DNA of 64,000 nucleotides from NCBI GenBank assembly GCA_023974075.1, contig JAMFTG010000600.1, positions 55,217 through 119,216 of the forward strand, in the 5' to 3' direction. Under the pieces are notes generated by a model. The model worked only from the letters and a program-made list of their open reading frames with translations, had not been told where the DNA came from and searched no databases. Position 1 is the stretch's first letter. The number at the start of each line of letters is the position of its first letter. The position numbers and the translations under genes were made by a program. Below are positions 1 through 10,139 of this stretch, piece after piece. Source of the stretch: Chaenocephalus aceratus (Eukaryota; Chordata; Actinopteri; Perciformes; Channichthyidae).

Positions 1-488
1 GAAAGTACAGGTATTTGGGTTCAACATGTAAGAAGTAGAAAGTACAGGTATTTGGGTTCAACATGTAAGAAGTAGAAAGTACAGGTATTTGGGTTCAACA
101 TGTAAGAAGTAGAAAGTACAGGTATTTGTGTTCAACATGTAAGAAGTAGAAAGTACAGGTATTGGGTTCAACATGTAAGAAGTAGAAAGTAGCCTACAGG
201 TATTTGTGTTCAACATGTAAGAAGTAGAAAGTACAGGTATTTGGGTTCAACATGTAAGAAGTAGAAAGTACAGGTATTTGTGTTCAACATGTAAGAAGTA
301 GAAAGTACAGGTATTTCAGTTCAACATGTAAGAAGTAGAAAGTACAGGTATTTGGGTTTAACATGTAAGAAGTAGAAAGTACAGGTATTTGGGTTCAACA
401 TGTAAGAAGTAGAAAGTACAGGTATTTGTGTTCAACATGTAAGAAGTAGAAAGTACAGGTATTTGTGTTCAAAATGTAAGAAGTAAAA
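1..488. repeat. 37-bp minisatellite, about 13 units
   Basis: Direct tandem copies of a 37-bp unit beginning gaaagtacaggtattt and ending aacatgtaagaagta run from the window edge to about 488. Most copies differ only at the ggg/gtg/cag triplet after 'tattt'; one unit near 185 carries an insertion (agcctac). The array is cut by the window start, so its true length is unknown. It abuts a transposon-like end at 489-596, and its words (agtaca, aagtag) are those of that element, so I infer it is an internal expansion of the element. No coding potential. Confidence 0.95.
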
Positions 489-596
489 GTTAAAAGTCGT
501 CAGAAAAATAAGTAGTGGAGTAAAGTACTGATACCAGACAAATGTACTTAAGTACAGTAATTAAGTATTTGAACTCCACTACTTCCCACCTCTACC
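489..596. mobile_element. Terminal segment of an 'aagtac' teleost DNA element
   Basis: The sequence is rich in agtaaagtac / tacttaagtac words and closes with ccactacttcccacctct, the kind of end seen on a very common fish DNA repeat (recalled, not searched). Related segments lie near 31900-32250, 33540-33605 and 60968-61415. The partner end would lie left of the window. Confidence 0.6.
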
Positions 597-2051
597 CCCC
601 AAGCCTGTCAAGATGCAGTAAATAACTCTGAGAAGATGGCGGTTCTAGGTTTGGCATTAGTGGTGTGGAAAACATGTCGACTAGCGAAGTGAGGAAATGA
701 GGTCAGCGGCGCTTCCTCTACCGAGAGTTTGTTTACGAGTCACAGCTGTGAGTTAATGCAAAGTGAATAAGGGTTTCACGCGGCAAAATCCCAAACTGCA
801 ATATCGAACTCACATGGTGCGGAAGACCAAGTCATCAATTACAAGCAGAAAATGAATTGGGTGGCGGGCGAGGAGGGGATGGACAGCTGATGACATATTT
901 ATCAAGGCACATTCACCACGGAGCAATGCTGCGCTGAGTGACAGATGGAGAGAGCCGCCTCTTTAACAGATCCCCTCGGAGACGGGTTTTAAGGAAATGG
1001 GAACATGCAGCACATTGGAGCTATTTGAGGAGGAGACTTGTGTTTCAAAAGCTGCGAGGCATGTGATAAATAATTCAGATTTTACCTGGAATAATAAAAT
1101 GGAGGAGGTTGATTTATACATCTAATCCCAACGTGTGAATTTCTAACAAAATCAGAATGGAAATAAAGCACATAAATCACAGACAATGAGCTCCTTTCCC
1201 CGGGAGTACTCACCTTATTAGTGCCGTGTTAATTAGCACAGGACCCGCAGACAGAGGCTATAATGTAGGTGATAACAACTAGAAAGCCACTTTTCCTGCT
1301 TAAAGCTCAGCCCAGTGTCTTACAGACGGATATTAGCTTTCTCGCTGACCACACGCTGCAGATCCGCGGGCTGTGCTGCCTCTCGAAAGATGTGATAGCC
1401 ACGGAGAAAAAAACAGCCACGTGTGTTTTCCTGGCCAACAGTGCGTGCTCGAAATGAATCACACAAATGTTTATTTAAAGAGATTAATTCCTCTTACAGT
1501 GTATTATTCATCAGGTTTCTGAGGGCATCCTGGCTTATAATATAGCTTGTCATGTTGCTCAAACTGACTGAAGCACGGCTAAATCGTGGTGAATTATTCA
1601 GAGCACTGGTAAATAAAACAGCAGACAGGACACACTGAAAGGACTCGTCTGTCTCCGTGTGAGGAGGCAGGGATACAGGAGAGAAATGCACATTATTTAA
1701 GCTCGGAAACACTCGGCCTTCATCCAACACAGGAAGCTACTGTAGGAGACGGGGGGAGGAGGAGGAGCAGTTGGCAGCTCACAGTCGAGCCCACAGAGGG
1801 AAACAAACAGAACCAGTGAACAGAAGGCAGGACCTTAGAGGACGGAGGACACTCAGCATCAGAGCAAACACAACCTGTGGACTCAAGACCTCGGCCACAG
1901 TTTAGAAAAATCTCCCCTGACGTTATCAGAAAATGTGTTTTGTTGACATTTATCTAAAATAGATCTCTCCCCCTTCACATCCGACAGTCTGACACAATCA
2001 CCACTTCTACTCCCTCCGCAAAACCAAAGGTAAAGTAATATACCAATACAA
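597..2051. other. Apparently single-copy intergenic sequence
   Basis: No repeat, RNA gene or convincing ORF recognised. The short ORFs are unsupported by domain or composition. A purine-rich patch lies near 1750-1850. Confidence 0.5.
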
Positions 2052-2424
2052 TTAAAGGTGGGGTAGGTAAGTTTGAGAAACCGGCTCGAGATACACTTTT
2101 TGTTATATTCCATGGAATGCTCTTAACATCCCGATAGCAATGAATACATTAAGTGCTTTGACAATAAATACATAAAGAAATATCATCTGTGGAAGCCGTG
2201 GCGCTGTAAAAAGCACGACCAATCATCTGAGCCGGCCCGGCTAAAGTAACTGGATGGCCTACCTGCCTGTCAGCCTCCCATCGGGGCACACACTTATCTC
2301 GTGCCCTCATTGGTCATGTGTGCGTTCGTGTGTGTTGGAGAAGGGCAGATTTTTTCCGGCTGTGTATTTTCAAATTCTAGCGCACTCGAGCTGGTTTCTC
2401 CAAAATTACCTACCCTACCTTTAA
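2052..2424. mobile_element. TTAA-flanked MITE, copy 1 (365 bp)
   Basis: Terminal inverted repeats begin AGGTGGGGTAGGTA (2056) and end TACCTACCCTACCT (2420). TTAA abuts both ends (2052-2055, 2421-2424), as expected for TTAA-targeting transposases (piggyBac or Kolobok type). A subterminal gaaaccggctcgag motif is mirrored on the right. A second copy in inverted orientation lies at 12227-12616. No ORF; non-autonomous. Superfamily is inferred from the TSD only. Confidence 0.88.
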
Positions 2425-3353
2425 ATAGATTTGAAATATTTATATAGAGAGCCGAAGTCCCTCCCTTTCCGGTGATCCACCATGGGACCTTATCTCGGAA
2501 AATAGTAGGCCTTTGTATTGAAGTCAATGGCGAGAGAGACATTATCTCTCGATCCCGTTTGAATTGTGCCATGAATTACACATATGATGTTTGTCGATCT
2601 TAAACAATCATTTCCACGTCAAAAAAGTCACAGTTTGTCGTAAAACTGTTGAAATATAAGACGATGAAAAATATGCAACTAGAAAGACTAAAAATCCAAG
2701 AGTCGCGTAAGTGTGTATGTGCAGCTCTCAACATGCCCAGACTTGTAGAGATTTTCACCTCTTTTAATACTTTTCGCTTCATTCTGAAAGAAATAAGTGA
2801 AATGAATTGTAAGGTGTCCTTGGGTGCTTTGAAAGGCGCTTCTAAACAGAATGAATTATTATTATTATTTATATACACATTTATTCTTCAAACTACTTAG
2901 TGAAGTTTATCCAACATGAACACCTTTGAACATTTTTGAAATATTAGACTCGCTGACATAATTGTCACAATTCTCAAAGATATTCCAAATATTATTGGAA
3001 ATATGTAAATAAACATGATCAGTTAGTGTAATCTATACGATATAAAAATGATTTAAAGTTAAGAGAGATGTAGAAATCCATTCAACCACAAGTATCTTTT
3101 AAATTCAGGTGGGAATTATATTGACATCCTTAAGGAGTACAACATAATAATAAAACAGGATATCCTACATTAAATCTTCAAATATTTCAAATCGCATTAT
3201 TCGCATGACCAACCAGACAAACAGTATTTGCAAAACATGTTAGAATTATAAAGAAAGCGTTCCCATTAAATCTTTATCTTTAATGAAGGCCATGTTTGTC
3301 CATTTGTTCTGGAAGTACTCAAACCCCCTTGTAGATTATAATGTAATGTGATG
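2425..3353. other. Intergenic, AT-rich; possible old repeat at 2430-2760
   Basis: The stretch around 2480-2560 (gaagtcaatggcgagagaga) resembles repeats I associate with fish genomes, but I cannot delimit it. The rest is AT-rich unique sequence. Overlapping ORFs on both strands at 2600-2900 are unsupported. Confidence 0.4.
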
Positions 3354-3637
3354 TTAACCCTCCTGTTGTCTTCGGGTCAAATCTGACCGATCTACTACTT
3401 TCATCAATCATAACTTTTGTTTTACATTCGATTGCATTTAGGCTTTATGATATCCTTCACAGTAGACATTTGAACATATATGTTTTCTATGTGGGTAGAA
3501 TGTGTGTGATATACACTGGCTGATCACCACTTTCATTGCATTTTGGATGATTCAGTCAACTTTGTAATACCATGGTGTTCCCGGTCAAACATGAGCGCCA
3601 TAAAGAAAAGGAATTAGTAACCATCCAGATCAGATAC

Positions 3638-3638
<1 letters not shown>

Positions 3639-3724
<86 letters not shown>

Positions 3725-3964
3725 CATGTATACATCACTTCAGGGGACATTACATTGACTTACATGCATTTCCTGGAGACTTATCCTAACCTTAACCATA
3801 AACCAACACATGCCTTACCCTAAACCTAACGCTAACCAAGTTTTCACCCTAAAATTAATGATCCCCCTTATGGGGACCTCCATTTTGTCCCCATAAGGGA
3901 GGCGAGTCCCCACACGTGACTATGTAAACAGATGTAGGTCCCCACAAGTATAGTAATGCTAGAC

Positions 3965-3995
<31 letters not shown>
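3639..3995. repeat. (CA)n tract plus GGGGAC repeat
   Basis: An 83-bp (CA)n tract (3639-3721) is followed by a repeat with atacatcacttcagggg, a ccttaacc/cctaaacc-rich middle, and inverted 'cccttatgggga' / 'tccccataaggg' words (3863-3900), then a second CA tract (3963-3992). A copy in opposite orientation lies at 23391-23742, also microsatellite-bounded. Confidence 0.85.
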
Positions 3996-4001
3996 AAGAT
4001 G

Positions 4002-4135
4002 TGTTTCCCCCCTTATGTGCCCCCCCCCCCCCCATGTGAATCACACCTTGCAAACACAAACGGAACAATTGGATACATTTCCCGCTCTTATGTGCCCCTC
4101 CCCCCACATGGATCACACCTGGCACACGCAACACA
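4002..4135. repeat. Two-copy tandem repeat, ~74 bp
   Basis: Two diverged copies share cttatgtgcccc, a C-run, 'catg.gaatcacacct' and 'gcaaacacaa'. The first contains a pure C-run of about 15 bases. Lies inside the piggyBac-like element. Confidence 0.7.
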
Positions 4136-4346
4136 TGTTCAGTGTCTGTTCTTTGTATATTAACTGCAGTTGTTCATGTGTACCAGTACTCTGATACAAT
4201 AGGTACAGTTTGAAAGGGCGTTAAATTAAATGTGGTGCTGATTAATGGTTTTTGTGTTAATGTAATAGCAGTTAAAACAGGACCGGTCCACATTTGACCG
4301 AGAACTCCAAAGTAAGGGGGGAACACGAAGACAATAGGAGGGTTGA

Positions 4347-4913
4347 AGATAATCAAGTTACAGACGTTGGTGCTTTCTTAGTATAAAAGGAAATTTAAAA
4401 AGACATTCAAATGTGGAAGCACATGCTAAAAAAATAACATGAAATCAAGCACACACCGATGGAGGCTCAGTGAAGGTTCTGGCTACCTTTTGTCCCGACT
4501 CTAAATAAATTATGAATCGACCTCAACATGTCTGTCCGTGCCTTTGCTCCCTAACTGAAATGAGTCCCTCGAATGTCTTGAGTTAAGTCTTAAATGATTT
4601 AACAGTCATTTTAATTGGCACAGGATAATTTTAGATATAGGTCAGACTATAGGTTTGCCTGTTTGCACAAGAACAATGTGCTCATATGATTACAAAGACT
4701 ACTTCCAGATCGGTAGCTATACTTTGTATCTGCAGTATGGTATCATGGAGAACATGGGCTGCATGTTAAACGGTAAAAGGACAAATAAATGACTTCAGAC
4801 AGGATGTCATGAACATCGAGATGGTAATCAAATCTAATGGAGGCTCTCTGAGTCATCAGGATGTAGTTCGTATGCGCAGCACGATAAGATGTGATTTCTA
4901 GGCCGCGTCATGA
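4347..4913. other. Apparently single-copy intergenic sequence
   Basis: No repeat, coding or RNA signal recognised. Confidence 0.45.
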
Positions 4914-6086
4914 CAGATATTATATTATAAGGAAATCACAGAGAAATATAAGTATGGGAGAGGAGCTATAGCCAGAACACAAGAGCGGTGCAGTGACGCT
5001 GCCTAACACCCGGAAGTAAGCTGCATGGGTTCCCTCGACAAAAGAGCAACGGGATTTCTCCATAGGGTTTTGAAAAATAGCTGGAAATAAGGTCTGTGGA
5101 AAACGAACCTGTTTGATAAATGCACGTTTTGTTCAGCCGGATAATCTCCACATGTCTACCCTACTTTTATAATGTTCGAATCATAAATCTAGTCGCCAGA
5201 AGCAAAATGCTAACGTTATGCTATAAAGGAACTACAGCAGGGTCGCTGCTTCAACGTCACGCCGACTCAAGATCGATATTCAAAACTCAGATTCAAAATG
5301 GTAAAGTTAAAGCGTTTGTTTTAACAGCTTGCAGGAGGCAGAGACTTGCTTTCAAGCAGATCAGGGCAAAGAAACTTAGAGTGTTTACGTGTTCGGTGTA
5401 CTGACGTCCTCGACAACTTCTGTAGTCCTATTCAGCCACTTGGTAACAACCATCGTTCTTCAGACACGTAAACTCTTCAGAAATCACCAGTGGCGTCACT
5501 GCTGATGGATTGATGTCGTAGAGCAAAACGTGATCTGTCTCTTAAATGTGAGAGACCTTATTTCCAGATATTTTCTAAAGTCCTACGGAGAGATCCCATT
5601 GGCTCTGAGACGAGGGAACCGGACGTGGTGAAATGCTGACTCTCTTCCGGGTTTTAGGACGCGTCACTGCACCGCTCTATTGTCCACGACACCACTATGT
5701 GCCAGAAGCATATGACATTTGGATAAGAACATACTGCTGCTGATTAGGAGAGAAGGAGAACATGAATCGGTGAGCTTAGGCTATGTTTTCAGGGAATATC
5801 AATGTATATAGTTTAATGCAGATATTATATTATAAAGAAATCGCAGAGAGAAATAAGCATTGGAGAGGACTTACAGTAAAGCCAGAACACAAGAGTTCCA
5901 TATGCAATGCTTCTTTGAAACTACATTGTACACAATACCATTATGTGTAAAATATAGTCTTCAGAAACACCAGTATGTTCTTATCCAAATGTCATATAAA
6001 CAATATGCCAGATTAGGAGAGTAGGAGAACATGAATCGATCGGTTTAGGCTAAGTTTCAGGCAATATCAATGTTTATAGTGTATCG
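4914..6086. repeat. Diverged tandem duplication, one copy carrying a MITE
   Basis: The block starting cagatattatattataa at 4914 recurs at 5820. Both copies run through 'gccagaacacaagag', an 'attgt.cac.a.acca.tatgtg' block (5679, 5931) and 'gattaggagag.aggagaacatgaatcg' to 'caatatcaatgt.tatag'. In copy 1 a MITE (4983-5677) lies between the first two blocks; in copy 2 only about 30 bp separate them. A 26-bp segment is exactly inverted between the copies (5710-5735 versus 5972-5997). Confidence 0.85.
4983..5677. mobile_element. MITE with ~150-bp imperfect inverted repeats
   Basis: Ends are GAGCGGTGCAGTGACG and CGTCACTGCACCGCTC. Similarity between arms continues inward for about 150 bp (acccggaag, gggttccctcg, ctggaaataaggtct). 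No clear target duplication remains. The tandem paralogue at 5820-6086 lacks the element and acts as a partial empty site. Superfamily not assigned. Confidence 0.85.
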
Positions 6087-6834
6087 CTTCATGGACTCTA
6101 AAATAAGAACACATTCCTTTGCATGTATTGGCCAATCCACAGGTCATTTCCACCTTCCCTTACAAAGAAAAGGAAACATAAGTCATAAGGTTTCAACATG
6201 TGTTACAGTCATCAACTTCTCTGTTTGAAACGAAACACAGATTTGTATTCGATCTATTGATTACTGCTTAAATCCTGAATGTATTTAGTTAAACAATACC
6301 TTCTCGTCCTAACTTACTAAAATGTCCTGCTCTTTCCCGGGGACAATGTAAGCATCTGGTGCGGTCCTAGTTGCTCTGGAAGTGTCCACCACAATAGCTG
6401 AACTGCAGCAGCTGGTAGTGATTACAGGCTCTACGGACTCCTCCAGCTAACATTGATCACATGAACCAGTTGACCACTCGGGTGCATAACAATACACTTG
6501 AGTGTGCTGTGATGATATACAACTTTATCTTTCCTGATTATGATTAAACATTGAAGTTAATTTGTTGTTGAAAGTTGAGAAGAATCCTTCCTTTTCTTGC
6601 GTCTTTGCTCTTGAATTGAGCAGTGTTCGGAAATGGGGGGAGCCAGGGGCAGCTTGGAGGGGGGGAGCTCCGAGGGGGGGAGCTCCGCTGAAGGCCGACT
6701 TTGAGATAAATAGGGGGAAGCCCAACAATCCTGCATATGTGTGTCACACAGATCAGAAATGTAGAGTTTCTGTAAATAAATAATAGTCATTGTTCATTAC
6801 AGTTTCTGAATATTTGTTTTATATTTGTGAATAT
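6087..6834. other. Intergenic; G-rich patch at 6632-6695
   Basis: No gene recognised. Around 6632-6695 several G5-G7 runs occur with repeated 'gggagctccg', a possible quadruplex-forming patch. Overlapping ORFs there are compositional. Confidence 0.45.
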
Positions 6835-6923
6835 GTCTGGGTGTTGCCGTCTGTACGCGGCGGCGCGGCATTCTTTACGCTACTTATGTTGCTATGGTTA
6901 CGGCGGCGATCCCGGCGCGGTAT

Positions 6924-6990
6924 TTGAAATGTTCATATTGATATTTCTTTAACTCTATTGAAATGTTCATATTGATATTTCTTTAACTCT
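6924..6990. repeat. Exact 33-bp duplication, period 34
   Basis: The segment ttgaaatgttcatattgata... ending ttaactct is present twice in tandem (6924-6956 and 6958-6990) with no mismatch, so the duplication is recent. It lies just upstream of the possible decayed exon at 7009. Confidence 0.95.
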
Positions 6991-7008
6991 GGCTTTGTAA
7001 TAAAAAAT

Positions 7009-7290
7009 ATGGCGAAACGAAAACAGTTAGGCGGTAGCGTGGAGTTTGACAGCTCCACACACAGGGAGATGCGGAGCCTGAAGAGGCCGGTGCCACCTGC
7101 GCTAGCGAACCTGACGATGCCCGTGAACTGCCTTTTAACTGGACACAGGAAAGATGGAGAGTGAGTGGAATGAAAGGTATCCATGGCTTTTCATAAAAAA
7201 TGTGGATGTGAGATTTGCAAAGAGGCAAAAAGTATATTGATCTCCCTGCCGCTCACAGAAGAATCCACCGGAGTGCACCTTTAAAAAAAA
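7009..7290 (+). pseudogene. Possible decayed hAT-type zinc-finger exon
   Basis: An ATG at 7009 opens a basic-start ORF (MAKRKQLGGSVEF...) that stops at about 7162. In the +2 frame a W-N-E-R-Y-P-W-L-F-I-K-N stretch follows, and one further frame shift gives G-C-E-I-C-K-E, a CxxC pair. An aromatic 'YPWL' followed by CxxC is reminiscent of the N-terminal zinc-binding region of some hAT-derived proteins (family knowledge). A GC-rich stretch (6840-6920) lies upstream. It needs two frame changes, so this is a tentative relic and not a functional gene. Confidence 0.3.
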
Positions 7291-8440
7291 GGTCTGATTT
7301 ACTGAATGGCTCCATTGTGTCTGTTCAGGCTATCCACCTCTTAATTTCCTTTCAAACCAGCAGGAGACGAAGCACAATAGATGCACCTTGTTGCGTGTGC
7401 ACCTGCAACAATTTCAGTCAAATCTCCCGACAGCACGAGAAAATGGATTTCAGGCTCTGGAGGAGTGGAACCGAGTAAAAGCAGATTAAAACATGCTCGG
7501 GTTTCTTTCCCATTGCAGAGCCGTGAGTGCTGCCAGCATGACTCCTGAGTCTATTCCAAGATGATTTCATGTTCACATTAACCTCCTCGCTTTATTGCCT
7601 TGAACTGAGAAAGCAAAGACTGTAATCCATTGTTCTGGGTCCTCAGAGGATCAACGTTATCGATACTTGAATTAGAGCCTTCTTACGTGGACTGATAATG
7701 CTTCCTTTAAATCATTACCTCCCATCTCAGCCCATTTCATTTCCAATAAATACATATCCGTCGATGCCGTTTGATGCTCAAGGCTCAATCTTTGGAGTCA
7801 ACAGTCTTCAGCATACCAACCCCATTGCTTCCTCTTCCCCAGATTTCCTCTAATACTTGTTTGCCGTGTTGTTCTCCATGGCCTTTGACGTTGGCCAAGT
7901 AATTGGTCATTAGTTGTTCCCTCTGACGTGTAGTGGCATTTCTCCTGCCAGAATCTGCAGAGCTGGAATAGGGTTTGCTACACAGCACCGGCTCAGAGCG
8001 TGTACTTGAACTATATTAAGCTCCTCTGAAACAGGAGGCTGGGTCATACAGGAAACCCCACTTCAGTAACCCAGTACAGACTGGATCAATACTACAAGAG
8101 AGAGCATCTCAATCCCCTGTAACCTCACGGTTTTACAAGAAGCTGACCCCGATATCCTTGGTACATTTGCCTGAAAGGGAAGCTAATGAGGAAGTGGCTT
8201 AACACCTATATTCTTTAATGGTTAGCATGTGACAGCACCTTTGGCTGTAAAATACACTGATTGTACAAAAGTCTATCGGAAGATGACCTTCCCACTATAT
8301 GTGTTACTTCAGAGGGGTTTATTTCTTACCCTTTCACAGTGTGTTTTTAGTCCAAGTCAATTGTCATATTTCTCCTAATAAGTATTTCTGTACGTACACC
8401 CTCTTGTACCGTAGTTGTTACTTCTTCTGTTTACAAATTA
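7291..8440. other. Apparently single-copy intergenic sequence
   Basis: No repeat or gene recognised; short ORFs lack domain signal. Confidence 0.45.
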
Positions 8441-8600
8441 CCAAGATGGCCACTCCCAATAACAAACAGGACCATGGGTGAATAACAAAGATTGCCACGT
8501 CAAAATATCGAAGATGGCCACGACCAAAAACTAAAGATTGCCGCTTTTAAAATCCGAAACTCAAGGATTCGAAGCTAGTCCAAGAATCGATGGTTGACGT
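8441..8600. repeat. 'aagatggc' dispersed repeat, copy 1
   Basis: Contains ccaagatggccac, repeated 'aagattgccac' / 'aagatggccacgaccaaaaa' words and 'tcaaggattcgaagctagtcca'. A related segment at 24600-24722 shares the order 'ccaagatggcgacgaccaaaa ... gattcaaaa ... agtcca'. Boundaries and family unknown. Confidence 0.6.
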
Positions 8601-8686
8601 TACAAAAACAAATATGTCTCTTCTAAAAAAGAGTGTATTGTTGCAATATTTAAATGAACCATAACCATAATTATTGAAGAGAAGTA

Positions 8687-8900
8687 ATAATAATAATAAT
8701 ATATTTAATTTATATAGCGCTTCTCATCTGCCAAGACAAATCTCGAAGTGTTTCACAACAAGGGATACTGATACACTTTGAGAGATTAAACAGATAATTG
8801 TAATAATAAGAAAAAAAAAATAAAATAGAGTACAAAAATAAAAGTCGGAGATAGCGATAAAAATGGCAGTACTCCAGGTGTACCATGCTCAAAGTTTATT
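8687..8900 (-). mobile_element. LINE-type 3' end fragment
   Basis: An (AAT)n run leads into 'atttaatttatatagcgcttctcat' and 'cgaagtgtttcacaac', the minus-strand view of the 'gcactttacaaagcgctatataaat' 3' UTR shared by many fish LINEs and their SINEs. No RT sequence is retained. Confidence 0.55.
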
Positions 8901-9684
8901 GGAAGGCCTGCCGAAAGAAGAGCAGGTGAGATATTATAAATACCCTTCAGCCCGAGTGATCACTGATTGAGCAAAAGATTCGAGTAGTACATCTTCTTCC
9001 GAGGATCAGGGCAATATAATGAATCAGAACGGCTTCGAAAAGACACCTTCATGCCCTCGAAGCGAAGCTATGTGAGGTAAAGGTGTTCCTGTCTGAAAAC
9101 AGCCTCTCCTGAAATCTGGAGTGAGTGTAAGCTCAGAGGATCTCTTATTTCATTAGCAGCTGGGTTCCCTCAGCGCGCCGGTATAATACAGGATTTGCGC
9201 TCCCCACGGAAGTGGCTGTGCCAAAAGGCAGGGACTGAATCACCGTGTCTCTCTGTAATCCCTTCCACCACCTTCAAGTGAGAGACTGCAACGTGGGGAA
9301 AGAACATGTACACGCCATTGATCTTCATTGTAAATATGTAGCGGTGGATTAGAGTTTGTCCTCAACAGACACTAACCCAACAAACCTCCGCAGTCCTCCA
9401 GAAGCAGTCACTCACCATTACCCGGCCTAATCACTGCACATGCTGCTGTCTCCCAGTAATGGGCCGCCAGTGTTGGGCAGCATCTGGAATGGGAGTGGAG
9501 TTACACACTGCTTGCTTTACTGAGCCCCTTATTGGCCCGTCAGTGCGGAGAGCTGTTTATTGTTCTGATGTGTGGACTAATGAGATATCCTGCCTGGTGG
9601 TCACGGCTTGAGGAAAAAAAGGGTTGTTACGAATGTGGAGATGAGCACCGCTGGGGAGGGAAGCAACACCGAGGCAAGGCACGG
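8901..9684. other. Apparently single-copy intergenic sequence
   Basis: No repeat or gene recognised. Part of it (about 9380-9600) is moderately GC-balanced and repeat-free. Confidence 0.45.
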
Positions 9685-9870
9685 TGATTTATATAGCACC
9701 TTTCAGCACCGGGCACTTCAAGGTGCTTTACACAAATGAAAGACATTCAGACAAAGGCATTTAAAAACAGTAAAAGATAATAAAAGAAAAAGAAAAAATG
9801 CATTTAAAATCAGTCATTAAAAGAAAAGCTAATGAAATAAGCATTAAAAGATTACAGTGCAGTCTAAGAT
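9685..9870 (-). mobile_element. LINE-type 3' end fragment
   Basis: 'ggtgatttatatagcacctttcagcac' and 'cttcaaggtgctttacac' followed by A-rich sequence with repeated 'cattaaaag' match the LINE/SINE 3' UTR pattern in minus orientation. No coding remnant. Confidence 0.55.
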
Positions 9871-10139
9871 ATGAATAGTTCAATTATTTCGGTTCTTGAT
9901 TTTTAATTTGTTCTCAGAACCTCCCTTTGGAAATCCGAACACTTCCGTCCCGATTGTTCGTTTAGACTGATTGTTTTCACCATGTTATGCTCGCATGACA
10001 TCCACAATCGGACCCTCAGGAGGGTGTACTAGCCCCCTACTCTGCGTTCCATAACGAAAGTCTTTAAGTGTTACCTGAACACCCGGTGTTACCTGAACAC
10101 CAGACACCTCCGCTGTGGACGTGGATGCTATCTCTCTTT

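Larger units (their letters stand above)
3354..4346. mobile_element. piggyBac-like non-autonomous element (985 bp)
   Basis: The left end reads TTAA|CCCTCCTGTTGTCTTCG (element from 3358). The right end is the near-inverted CGAAGACAATAGGAGGG (to 4342) followed by TTGA, a one-base-decayed TTAA. CCC termini with TTAA match piggyBac. The interior holds a CA-bounded repeat (3639-3995) and a short tandem duplication (4002-4135). No transposase ORF is visible. Confidence 0.82.

Noticed and set aside
1..488. CRISPR-like repeat array
   Set aside because: There are no unique spacers; units are contiguous and the setting is a vertebrate transposon.
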